A DNA stretch of 64,000 bases from Algoriphagus marincola DSM 16067 (GTDB lineage: Bacteria > Bacteroidota > Bacteroidia > Cytophagales > Cyclobacteriaceae). The stretch covers positions 434,001 to 498,000 of the forward strand of contig NZ_AUBU01000002.1 of NCBI RefSeq assembly GCF_000429405.1, given 5' to 3'. The notes below the pieces were generated by a model. That model ran no database searches. It saw only the letters and a list, made by a program, of their open reading frames with translations, and had not been told where the DNA came from. Positions 26,604 through 35,244 of the stretch are shown here, piece by piece. Position numbers and translations under genes: made by a program. Numbering within the stretch: the first letter of the stretch is position 1; every line of letters starts with the position of its first letter.

Positions 26604-27392
26604 ATGACTGATTTCACCAAACTTCCGGGAGTAGAACTTTTCACTCAAAAAGGCAAGGCCGCCATCATCACAGGTGGTTCCAAAGGATTGGGTTTTGCCA
26701 TGGCAGCGGGCTTGGCTTCAGCGGGATCAGATGTGATGCTTGTCAGCCGTAATCAAGCCGAATGCGACGAAGCTGCTTTGGAACTTTCCAATCAATATGG
26801 GGTCAAAGCCATTGGTTTTGCTGCAGATGTCACCAAGGCAAAAGCGATGGAATCTATGGCCCAAAAAGCCTTGGATACGTTTGGACGAATTGATACACTC
26901 ATCAATTCAGCTGGGATAAATATTCGGGGAGGGATTGATGAGCTTTCGGAAGAGGATTTTAAGAAAGTCATGGATATCAATGTGAATGGGACCTGGTTGG
27001 CCTCGAAGGCGGTTATTCCTTCTATGAAAGAAAAGAAAAAAGGGGCAATTATTAATTTGGCGAGCACACTGGGTGTGGTCGGCTTGGCTAATCGTACTCC
27101 CTACACCGCAAGTAAGGGGGCGGTTGTTAATATGACCCGAGCTTTAGCTTTGGAGCTTGCTCCATGGAATATCACCGTAAATGCCATTTGTCCCGGGCCT
27201 TTTCTGACTGAAATGAATGAGCCGATTGCTAATACCGAGGAGGGAAAGAAATTTATCGTCGGAGCCACAGCGCTGGGAAGATGGGGTGAGTTGAAGGAGA
27301 TTCAGGGAGCGGCACTCTTTTTGGCTTCCGATGCCGCTACATACATGGTAGGTTCCTTGATCACCGTAGATGGAGGCTGGACGGCGCGGTAA
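26604..27392 (+). CDS. Short-chain dehydrogenase/reductase
   Basis: 262 residues, classical SDR. Cofactor motif TGGSKGLG (23-30), NSAG (101-104) and the catalytic Ser154, Tyr167 and Lys171 (YTASK) are intact. The overall sequence resembles gluconate 5-dehydrogenase and 2-dehydro-3-deoxygluconate 5-dehydrogenase (KduD) enzymes, which fits the neighbouring GntP permease. The name remains tentative. NAD(H) or NADP(H) preference cannot be assigned confidently. Cytoplasmic. It faces the gntP gene with a 3-base gap and no terminator visible. Confidence 0.9.
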   Translation: MTDFTKLPGVELFTQKGKAAIITGGSKGLGFAMAAGLASAGSDVMLVSRNQAECDEAALELSNQYGVKAIGFAADVTKAKAMESMAQKALDTFGRIDTLINSAGINIRGGIDELSEEDFKKVMDINVNGTWLASKAVIPSMKEKKKGAIINLASTLGVVGLANRTPYTASKGAVVNMTRALALELAPWNITVNAICPGPFLTEMNEPIANTEEGKKFIVGATALGRWGELKEIQGAALFLASDAATYMVGSLITVDGGWTAR

Positions 27393-27395
27393 TTT

Positions 27396-28727
27396 TTATC
27401 CAACAAATAAACTAATCAGGTATATAATCACAATGGCCGAAATCCCCATTATCAGGGTACCTAGGCTGTGAGATTGATTTCCCTGCTTCACGGTCATGCC
27501 AGAGAGCTGAGTGACTACCCAAAATCCGCTGTCATTGGCATGGGAAATGGCAATGGCTCCTGCACCGACCGAGAGGGCAGTCAGTACTTTCATCGTTTCT
27601 GTATCTAGACCCAGTGGTACCATCAAAGGAGCAATGATGGAAGCTGTCGTAATCATCGCGACTGTAGTAGAACCTTGAGCTGTCTTAAGCGCAAAAGCGA
27701 TCAGAAAAGGCAGGAAAATACCCCAATTGGCATCTTTCATCCCTTCGCTGACCAGAGTTCCTATTCCTGAATTTTGAAGCATTTTCCCAAATACACCTCC
27801 GGCACCTGTGATGAAAATAACCGGGGCAGCAATCAAGAGTGCCTTGCCGACCCAACCACTTGCCGACAGCATTTTTTTATCGAGTTTTTTGGGTAGGGTA
27901 AAAGAAAGCAGCGCACCGATCAGCAATGCTATGACCGGTGAGCCGATAAATTTGATCACTCCTAATAATTGTCCCTCTCCAAAAGGCTTGGTGGGATAAT
28001 TGGCTATGGAAGCCATAATGATCAACAACAGGGGAATGATGATCGGGAGAAATGACTTGATTGCTGAAGGATAATCATTTCGAGAGACGGCTTCTTGATC
28101 TGTTTCGATAGTTGCTTCAAGTGGAATTCGCGAAACGAATTTGTTGACAAAAATATAGCCCGGAATGAGAGTCAATAGCGATACGATTACACCCCAGAAA
28201 ATCATCTGTCCCAAGTCCGCATTAAGTATCCCGGCGGTGGCTATAGGGCCAGGTGTGGGAGGGACAAGCGAATGACTACACATGGCACCTAGCGAAAGGG
28301 CAATCATGGTTCCTGCGTAAGAACGGTTACTTTTTACTGCCAAGGATTTGGCAATGGGGTTCATCATGATAATTGTAGAGTCCCCAAAAACTGGAATAGA
28401 AAGAACATATCCTCCCAGCATCATGGTGAGGTTCACTGATTTTTTACCGATCCAGCTTAGAATTTTTTCTGCTATGACTAAAGCTCCTCCCGTTTTTTCT
28501 AAAAAAGTACCCAAAATTACTCCCAAAAGAATTAGCAATCCGACAGAACCCAAAACACCGCCAAAGCCTTCAGAGATAGATTGAATAATCAAGTCAAAGG
28601 ACATTCCAGACAGCAAGCCGTAGAGTAATGCAGCAGCAAAAAGCACTAGGAAGGGGTGAATGTCATATTTGACGATGGCTATTAAAATGAAAGCAAGTAC
28701 AAAAAGAACAGATAGAATTAATACCAT
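27396..28727 (-). CDS. GntP family gluconate:H+ symporter
   Basis: 443 residues with about twelve membrane helices. Typical GntP segments are a glycine-rich ISEGFGGVLGSVGLLILLG near helix 2, FLEKTGGALVIAEKIL, and MCSHSLVPPTPGPIATAGIL with the PPTPGP motif. Imports gluconate or related sugar acids with protons across the inner membrane. It faces the SDR operon tail to tail, consistent with sugar-acid oxidation. A -7 motif with an overlapping palindrome lies about 80 bases upstream of its start. Confidence 0.9.
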   Translation of the reverse strand: MVLILSVLFVLAFILIAIVKYDIHPFLVLFAAALLYGLLSGMSFDLIIQSISEGFGGVLGSVGLLILLGVILGTFLEKTGGALVIAEKILSWIGKKSVNLTMMLGGYVLSIPVFGDSTIIMMNPIAKSLAVKSNRSYAGTMIALSLGAMCSHSLVPPTPGPIATAGILNADLGQMIFWGVIVSLLTLIPGYIFVNKFVSRIPLEATIETDQEAVSRNDYPSAIKSFLPIIIPLLLIIMASIANYPTKPFGEGQLLGVIKFIGSPVIALLIGALLSFTLPKKLDKKMLSASGWVGKALLIAAPVIFITGAGGVFGKMLQNSGIGTLVSEGMKDANWGIFLPFLIAFALKTAQGSTTVAMITTASIIAPLMVPLGLDTETMKVLTALSVGAGAIAISHANDSGFWVVTQLSGMTVKQGNQSHSLGTLIMGISAIVIIYLISLFVG

Positions 28728-28804
28728 GTGAGGCTTGTTTTGGGCTGATGAATACTAAAAAAGCCTAAAAAACCGAAAAATAAAAGGTAATTGATGTAGG
28801 CACC

Positions 28805-28824
28805 CAAATATACTTTTGAAAGTA
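28805..28824 (-). promoter_or_regulatory. Candidate gntP promoter overlapped by a palindrome
   Basis: On the minus strand TATATTTG (28805-28812) matches TAnnTTTG, leaving a leader of about 70 bases. The adjoining TACTTTTGAAAGTA (28811-28824) is a perfect inverted repeat of six bases with a 2-base centre, placed where a repressor could block polymerase. A clear -33 TTG is not seen. Confidence 0.4.
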
Positions 28825-28847
28825 TCTACAGAAGAATAGGTTTTCTA

Positions 28848-28882
28848 TAAAAAAAGCACCCTCTCATGTGCTTTTGAGAGGG
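28848..28882 (-). terminator. Rho-independent terminator of the amidohydrolase gene
   Basis: CCCTCTCA (28859-28866) pairs perfectly with TGAGAGGG (28875-28882); on the minus strand a T-run follows after TGC. It lies about 100 bases downstream of the amidohydrolase stop. Confidence 0.8.
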
Positions 28883-28984
28883 TTGGGTGGCACAGCTTCT
28901 GCTCAGTTGTGTGTCGTATTTAGTTTTCAGGGAATAATCTAAATCTATGGGATGGTCTAGGCAACGGGTGGATTCTAATCAAAG

Positions 28985-30682
28985 CTATTCCCTTGAAAAA
29001 ACAGTCTCCCCTTCCTTGATCGTCTCCAATACTTGAATATCCTTGATTTCATCCGCGGCAACTTTTAGTGGATTCTTATCCAAAATGACCAAATCTGCCA
29101 ATTTCCCTTGGGTCAGGCTGCCTTTTTCATCTTCTTCAAAATGCTGATAGGCAGACCAAATCGTAATGGCCTGAAGCGCTTCATAAGGAGTTAGTCTTTC
29201 GCCCTCTCCAATGATGGCCCCAGATCGAGAGGTTCTGTTGACAGCTGTCCACAAAACACGCATTAAGTTGGGAAGTGCTACCGGAGCATCGGTATGAATG
29301 GTGATTTTTACGCCTTTGTTTAAGGCTGTTCGGACGGGACTGATTTTATTTCCAAGTTCATCTCCGATAATTTGCTTATGCCAATCCCCCCAATAGAAAG
29401 TGTGTAAGGGGAAAAGTGAAGCGACTACATCCAAAGCCTTTAAAGAATCCAACTGATCCTGGCGGACATATTGGCCGTGAATCAGCGTGTTTCTTCTATC
29501 GCCAATTCCATATTTATCTACATTTGGGCGAAGTGTCCGGATCAATTGATCAATCGCGGCATCTCCATTTGCATGTACTAAGATTTGCCAGTTGTTTTGG
29601 AAGCCTTTTTCCATGATAGATTGCACCGTTGCGTCATCGGGGATTGCGGGATAGCCAGCATAATCAGCTCCCATTCCATCAGGAGGAAGTAGGTAGGGTT
29701 GTGTACGCCATGCAGTTCGGCCCTGTGGAGATCCATCCAGGGTAATTTTCATTCCACCAATTCTGTAATGATTCGTGTAATTTTTGCTATTCCAGGTTGA
29801 TCCCATGTATTGATCTGCAAAGGCATAATCAATGTAGCTGACTACATCTATTTTCAACTCTCCTTTTTCGGCATTTGCAGCCAATAGTTCGTGATTTTGC
29901 ATGGCTCTACCTTCTTGTGCAGTGGTATATCCGAATGAAAGAGCCATGTCCTGACCTGCCTGAAAAAACCGGTCTGCCCCTGCTTGATCCTTGGGCATGA
30001 GTGCTTTTAGCATGTATGGGATTGCAGCGAGTTCTTCAAGTACACCGTTCGGAGTCTTTCCGTCTGCTTCTCTTCGAATGATTCCTCCTTCCGGATCAGG
30101 TGTTTTCTCATCAAAGCCCAAGACTTCGAGTCCTTTAGAATTGACTACAGCAAAATGCCCAGAGATATGCGTAATCATAATTGGGATTTCTGTACTGACT
30201 TGGTCTAGGTCATGTCTGGTTGGGAAACGCTTCTCTTCCAAAACGGAATCGTCAAAGCCTGTTCCAAAGATCCATCCTGTCAGAGCCAGGTTTTCCGGTG
30301 TATTCCATTCCTTCAGCAATTGGATCAGCCTAGGGATATCCTTACACGTAGCGTCTGGCGGGGCTAGCAACTGCGCTCCGACTGCCTGCAATCCAAAATT
30401 TCCAAAATGAGCATGCCCATCGATTAAACCCGGAAGTAGCGTTTTTCCTTCCAGATTGACCATTTTATGATTGGGGCCCGCTACTCGCATTGCTTCGTCC
30501 GAGCTCCCTACAAAATCAATTTTATCACCTTTGATGACCAAGGCTTCTACATATTGAGGCTGGTCGCCTTCCATGGTCAGAATATCTCCTCCGAAATAGA
30601 CTACTGCAGGGATTTCTTCTTTCACTGTTTGGCAGGCTCCAAAAAGTAGAAGTAAACTGAGGGCTAGACTAAGATATTTCAT
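28985..30682 (-). CDS. YtcJ-like amidohydrolase, exported
   Basis: 565 residues of the amidohydrolase superfamily (TIM barrel with flanking beta-sandwich). Metal-binding motifs are DGHAHFGN (HxH), LVHANGDAAID and HTDAPVALPN. A lipoprotein-type signal ending FGAC gives periplasmic location. YtcJ-like proteins are usually annotated as amidohydrolases of unknown substrate. Nearby genes do not reveal one. It has its own terminator downstream and lies after a 290-base gap holding a palindromic element. Confidence 0.88.
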   Translation of the reverse strand: MKYLSLALSLLLLFGACQTVKEEIPAVVYFGGDILTMEGDQPQYVEALVIKGDKIDFVGSSDEAMRVAGPNHKMVNLEGKTLLPGLIDGHAHFGNFGLQAVGAQLLAPPDATCKDIPRLIQLLKEWNTPENLALTGWIFGTGFDDSVLEEKRFPTRHDLDQVSTEIPIMITHISGHFAVVNSKGLEVLGFDEKTPDPEGGIIRREADGKTPNGVLEELAAIPYMLKALMPKDQAGADRFFQAGQDMALSFGYTTAQEGRAMQNHELLAANAEKGELKIDVVSYIDYAFADQYMGSTWNSKNYTNHYRIGGMKITLDGSPQGRTAWRTQPYLLPPDGMGADYAGYPAIPDDATVQSIMEKGFQNNWQILVHANGDAAIDQLIRTLRPNVDKYGIGDRRNTLIHGQYVRQDQLDSLKALDVVASLFPLHTFYWGDWHKQIIGDELGNKISPVRTALNKGVKITIHTDAPVALPNLMRVLWTAVNRTSRSGAIIGEGERLTPYEALQAITIWSAYQHFEEDEKGSLTQGKLADLVILDKNPLKVAADEIKDIQVLETIKEGETVFSRE

Positions 30683-30715
30683 CTGTTTATAAATTGATTT
30701 TTAGAGGTCAGATGG

Positions 30716-30776
30716 AATGCCCTACCCCGATGTATCGGGGCATCCCCCTGTGTGAGAATTAATTCTCATGGGCATT
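30716..30776. repeat. Cloverleaf-like palindromic element
   Basis: AATGCCC (30716-30722) pairs with GGGCATT (30770-30776) to close a stem. Inside are two perfect hairpins: CCCCGAT/ATCGGGG (30725-30731 and 30734-30740, 2-base loop) and TGAGAATTAATTCTCA (30753-30768, fully palindromic). It lies between the amidohydrolase and purL. No T-run follows the outer stem, so it does not look like a terminator; a REP-like extragenic element is likelier. Confidence 0.6.
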
Positions 30777-30928
30777 TCATGTGGAGGAACCGTTATTGTT
30801 TGATTATTAGAGGTTTAAAATACAGTTTTTGACTAATATTTATAGCAGGTTTTTAGCAAAACATCTCAAAAAGAAACCAAAAAAAAGAATTTGTTGACTT
30901 AATGGAGAAAATTTCATCCAGGTTATTA

Positions 30929-30965
30929 TAAAAAAAACTCCTTTGATAAAAGTACCAAAGGAGTC
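30929..30965 (-). terminator. Rho-independent terminator of purL
   Basis: On the minus strand ACTCCTTTG pairs perfectly with CAAAGGAGT and is followed by a run of T (the A-run at 30929-30937 on the plus strand). It starts about 11 bases after the purL stop. Confidence 0.9.
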
Positions 30966-30975
30966 TAAAGATTTA

Positions 30976-33900
30976 TTATTGACTTTCACACCATTTAAGG
31001 GCTGCTATAAAGGCATCTAGCCAAGGCGTAAACTCATCGTGGCGCTGTTCTGGATAGTATGGCCAATTCCAGGGCTTCAAGCTTCGCTCAATATGAGGCA
31101 TAATTGCTAAATGGCGACCATCTTTTGAAGAAATTCCAGCTACCGAATAATCCGATCCATTTGGATTTCCAGGATAGGCCTCATAGCTGTATTTCATGCC
31201 GACATTGTATTCATTTTCTGGTTCTGGTAGGGAAAATTTACCTTCACCATGCGCCACCCATACTCCCAAGCGCTGCCCACTCAAACCTTGAAGCATGACA
31301 GAATTATTTTCTGGAATCGTCACATTTACAAAAGCTGATTCAAATTTATGACTTTCATTATAAAGCATTTTAGCCTTGGAGCTGTTGGTTTTTCCTACCA
31401 AACCTAACTCGACCATCAGCTGACAGCCATTACATACCCCAAGAGAAAGGGTATCCGGTCTTGCGTAGAAATTATCCAATGCCAATTTGGCCTTTTCATT
31501 ATAAAGGAAAGCACCTGCCCAACCTTTTGCCGACCCTAAAACATCTGAATTGGAAAAGCCACCAACGAAGACAATCATCTGTACATCGCTGAGGTCTTCG
31601 CGACCAGTAATCAAGTCGGTCATGTGAATGTCCTTCACTTCAAAACCTGCCAGCCACAGCGAATAGGCCATCTCCCGGTCTCCATTGACTCCTTTTTCCC
31701 GGATGATTGCAGCTTTAGATTGACCTTTTTCTTTTCTGAAAGGATCAATTCCCGACTTTATAAAGTTTCCAGTCCAATCTTTTCCAAATTGATAGCTGAG
31801 CTTTTGATTTTTGTAATTGTCGAAGCGGTCTTTTGCAAGCTTCTCTCCACTTTGCTTGCGATCAAGAAGGTAAGAAGAGCGGAACCATACATCCCGTAGT
31901 TCGGCTACATCTAGGTTCAAGCCGATTTCCGGTAAGGAAACAGCCGAATCCAAAGTCACATCTGCAATAGAAATATAATCGATGTCATAATTATCCAAAA
32001 TGGCTCTGACTTTCTCTACCTGCTCAATCTGAATCAAAACACCAGAATTCTCAGAGAAAAGAGCCTTGATAAGATCCTTTTCTTTCAATCTGTCCGTTTT
32101 GACTTTGAGACCGACCGAAGCACTAGGGAAGCACATTTCCAGAAGCGCTGTGATCAAACCTCCGGAGGAGATATCATGTCCTGCCAATACAAGCCCCTGC
32201 TCAATGAGCTTTTGAATAGCCATAAAAGCATGACTGAAATAGTAGCTGTCTTTTATATCAGGGCATTCAGTTCCCACTTTGTTAAGTGTCTGATAGAAGC
32301 TAGATCCTCCCAGCTTCGCCCGATCTTTTGAAAAATCAATGTAATAGACCTTCGAGCCTTGGTGTGGCTTTAGTGTAGCCTGAACGGTTTTGTTGATGTC
32401 AGAGCATTCGCCGACAGTAGAAATAATCACTGTACCCGGAGCATAAACTACCTTACCGTCAGGATACTTCTGTGTCATGGAAAGCGAGTCCTTACCAGTC
32501 GGGATATTAATTCCCAGGTCTATTGCAAACTTAGAACAAGCCTCAACAGCTCGATACAAGCGATCGTTTTCTCCGGAATTCTTGGCAGGCCACATCCAGT
32601 TGGCGCTTAGTGAAACTCCCTGAAGTCCTCCTTCAATAGGAGCAAAAACCAAGTTGGTCAATGCTTCAGCGATAGCCAATCTACTGCCTGCTTCAGCATC
32701 AGCCAATGCTGCCACCGGTGCATGTCCGATGGAGGTTGCAATTCCTTTGGTTCCATTAAAATCCAAAGCCATCACCGCCACATCGTTGAGAGGAAGTTGG
32801 ATTTCCCCAACAGTCTGTTGAGTGGCTACTCGGCCAGTTACGGAACGGTCAACTTTATTGGTAAGCCAGTCTTTGCAAGCCACGGCTTCCAGTTGTAGCA
32901 CTTCTCTGATATAGCCTAAAACCAACTCAGAATTGTATTGGCCTTCCTGAAGATTTGGCTTTTGATGCTGATCCTCTAAAATAGTTTTCGGAGAAGATCC
33001 AAACATGTAAGCCAGATTCCAATCAACCGGTTTTTCACCGGTTTTTTGATTTTCAAAAATGAAGTGCATATCGCCAGTCGTCTCTCCCACTACATAGAAA
33101 GGAGCACGTTCTCTGGCCGCAAGTTGGGATAGTGTGGGAATATCTTTTTCAGAAACCACCAAGCCCATTCTTTCTTGGGATTCATTTCCAATTATTTCTT
33201 TGGATGAAAGTGTAGGATCGCCCACTGGCAATTGATCTATATGGATCGTTCCTCCGGTGGATTCGACTAGTTCTGATAGGCAGTTTAAGTGTCCTCCTGC
33301 TCCATGATCGTGGATGGAAATGATTGGGTTTTCAGCACTTTCCGCCATGGCACGGATGACATTTGCCACCCGTTTTTGCATCTCAGGATTCGATCGCTGT
33401 ACTGCATTAAGCTCTAAAGAGCTGGAAACTTCACCCGTATTGAGGGAGGAAACTGCAGATCCACCCATTCCGATCCGGTAGTTGTCACCACCCATGACCA
33501 CGATTTGATCTCCTGCTTTTGGTTCGTCTTTTTTGGCATAGTTGGCATTGGTGAAACCAATACCGCCAGCCAGCATGATGACCTTGTCAAAGCCATAATG
33601 CTTATCGCCTTCCTCATGTTCAAAAGTCAAAAGTGAACCAGAGATCAGAGGCTGACCAAACTTATTACCAAAATCAGATGCACCATTTGACGCCTTGATT
33701 AAAATATCCATGGGCGTTTGATACAGCCAAGGTCTTTCAGGGAGATTTGTTTCCCAAGTTCTACCTTTCTCGGATCGAGGGTATGAAGTCATATAGACCG
33801 CCGTCCCTGCAAGTGGAATGGATGCAGTACCACCGGCAAGCCTGTCTCTGATTTCCCCTCCAGAGCCTGTAGCAGCCCCGTTGAAAGGTTCTACAGTGGT

Positions 33901-34728
33901 TGGGAAGTTATGTGTTTCAGCTTTTAGCGAAATGACCGTGTCGATTTCTCTTGCCTCAAAAAAGTCCGCTTGATGTTGGGTTTTGGGGGCGAATTGATGC
34001 GCTTTGGGTCCTTGGATAAAAGCGACATTGTCCTTGTAAGCTGAGACGATACGGTTAGGATGCTGTTTGGAGGTTTCTTTGATCAATTGGAAAAGTGTTT
34101 TAGGCTTTTCTTCTCCATCGATGATAAAAGTACCATTGAAGATCTTATGTCGACAGTGCTCAGAGTTCACTTGAGAAAATCCGAAAACCTCGGAGTCCGT
34201 CAGCGGTCTATCCAATTGTTTGGAAACATTTTCTAAGTAAGCTACTTCTTCATCGCTCAGCGCCAACCCCTCTTTTTTATTGTATGCAGCGATGTCGGTG
34301 ATTGCCTGAATAGGTGCTGGCTCCAAATCAATTTCGAAAATATTCTGTGTCAGCCCTTCATAAGCCTTTTGAAGCATTGGGTCAATTTCTTCCCCATCTT
34401 TCAAAGGGAAAAATTCTTCGATTCGTTGGATGCCCAAAATGCCCATATTCACCGTGATCTCCACAGCATTGGTAGACCAAGGGGTGATCATTTCTTTTCT
34501 AGGACCGGCAAATTTTCCGGAAAGAGATTCTTGATTGATTTGGGTTGCTTCGCCGAAAAGCCATGTCAGTTTTTGGATGTCTTCCTGGGCGAAAGGTTGG
34601 GGAGTCTGTACTGCGTAGACTACTTTTTGGGGTGATTCGAAGAAGAAAATCATGTCCATTAGCTGGTAAGCTGCAAATGTAAGGAATTGAGAGAAGCTTT
34701 GGAAAATTCCCTTTTTAATCTTGGCCAC
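30976..34728 (-). CDS. purL: Phosphoribosylformylglycinamidine synthase, single-chain
   Basis: 1250 residues, the large fused form. It makes FGAM from FGAR, glutamine and ATP in purine synthesis. Order: a PurS-like N-terminal region, a linker, two AIR-synthase-related ATP domains (the first with SLKAETHNFPTTVEPFNGAA and ATGSGGEIRDR, the second with GKDSLSMTQKYPDGKVVYAP), and a C-terminal glutamine amidotransferase domain with the nucleophile in GVCNGCQLMVEL and the partner His in MPHIERS. Cytoplasmic. A strong terminator follows; no riboswitch is visible in the short upstream gap. Confidence 0.97.
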   Translation of the reverse strand: MAKIKKGIFQSFSQFLTFAAYQLMDMIFFFESPQKVVYAVQTPQPFAQEDIQKLTWLFGEATQINQESLSGKFAGPRKEMITPWSTNAVEITVNMGILGIQRIEEFFPLKDGEEIDPMLQKAYEGLTQNIFEIDLEPAPIQAITDIAAYNKKEGLALSDEEVAYLENVSKQLDRPLTDSEVFGFSQVNSEHCRHKIFNGTFIIDGEEKPKTLFQLIKETSKQHPNRIVSAYKDNVAFIQGPKAHQFAPKTQHQADFFEAREIDTVISLKAETHNFPTTVEPFNGAATGSGGEIRDRLAGGTASIPLAGTAVYMTSYPRSEKGRTWETNLPERPWLYQTPMDILIKASNGASDFGNKFGQPLISGSLLTFEHEEGDKHYGFDKVIMLAGGIGFTNANYAKKDEPKAGDQIVVMGGDNYRIGMGGSAVSSLNTGEVSSSLELNAVQRSNPEMQKRVANVIRAMAESAENPIISIHDHGAGGHLNCLSELVESTGGTIHIDQLPVGDPTLSSKEIIGNESQERMGLVVSEKDIPTLSQLAARERAPFYVVGETTGDMHFIFENQKTGEKPVDWNLAYMFGSSPKTILEDQHQKPNLQEGQYNSELVLGYIREVLQLEAVACKDWLTNKVDRSVTGRVATQQTVGEIQLPLNDVAVMALDFNGTKGIATSIGHAPVAALADAEAGSRLAIAEALTNLVFAPIEGGLQGVSLSANWMWPAKNSGENDRLYRAVEACSKFAIDLGINIPTGKDSLSMTQKYPDGKVVYAPGTVIISTVGECSDINKTVQATLKPHQGSKVYYIDFSKDRAKLGGSSFYQTLNKVGTECPDIKDSYYFSHAFMAIQKLIEQGLVLAGHDISSGGLITALLEMCFPSASVGLKVKTDRLKEKDLIKALFSENSGVLIQIEQVEKVRAILDNYDIDYISIADVTLDSAVSLPEIGLNLDVAELRDVWFRSSYLLDRKQSGEKLAKDRFDNYKNQKLSYQFGKDWTGNFIKSGIDPFRKEKGQSKAAIIREKGVNGDREMAYSLWLAGFEVKDIHMTDLITGREDLSDVQMIVFVGGFSNSDVLGSAKGWAGAFLYNEKAKLALDNFYARPDTLSLGVCNGCQLMVELGLVGKTNSSKAKMLYNESHKFESAFVNVTIPENNSVMLQGLSGQRLGVWVAHGEGKFSLPEPENEYNVGMKYSYEAYPGNPNGSDYSVAGISSKDGRHLAIMPHIERSLKPWNWPYYPEQRHDEFTPWLDAFIAALKWCESQ

Positions 34729-34837
34729 TTGAAAGTGAAAAAGTCAAAAGGGAAGTAGTTGGTTTATGTTTAAGGCCAAAAATCAGATTAAAAATAATCC
34801 GCTTTCAAAAAAGAGAAGACTTAAAAGACGTGTTAAA

Positions 34838-35092
34838 TTAGGCTAGAAAGAGTATGTAGCTCAACAATAAAATCACTGCAATAAAAAAGGATATGATCAC
34901 GATTTTTCGAGTCCTTAGGTACCAATCCCTTCTACGATAGCGATGTGCAATCAAGTCATCTAGATCTTTTGGAACAGCATTTCCTCTTTTTGCAGATGAA
35001 TAGGCATTTTGCTTATCGCGAAATTTCCCAAGCTTCTGATTTTCATCAAAAGACTGCTTTGCTGATCGACTAAAACCTGCCCCTCCGGTCAT
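34838..35092 (-). CDS. Small protein with C-terminal membrane helix
   Basis: 84 residues. A polar N-terminal part (GFSRSAKQSFDENQKLGKFR) and an Arg-rich segment (HRYRRRDWYLRTRK) precede one hydrophobic helix at the C terminus (IVIISFFIAVILLLSYILFL). Topology should be C-tail anchored with the N terminus in the cytoplasm. I do not recognise a family; proteins like this occur in Cytophagales. It lies 109 bases upstream of purL on the same strand, so shared transcription is possible. Confidence 0.7.
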   Translation of the reverse strand: MTGGAGFSRSAKQSFDENQKLGKFRDKQNAYSSAKRGNAVPKDLDDLIAHRYRRRDWYLRTRKIVIISFFIAVILLLSYILFLA

Positions 35093-35244
35093 AGGTATTT
35101 AAATTTTAAGAAATTCTAGAAAATGATGACGTCACTCTATCAACTAGAATTTAATTTACAGCAAATTATTGTTTTTTACTACTAATCCATCCTGACAGAT
35201 TGATTTTATATATCTTAAGGGTTTGATGATCAACTAATTTTAAA

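Noticed and set aside
34729-34837. Purine riboswitch upstream of purL
   Set aside because: The gap is only about 110 bases and shows none of the conserved purine-aptamer loops.
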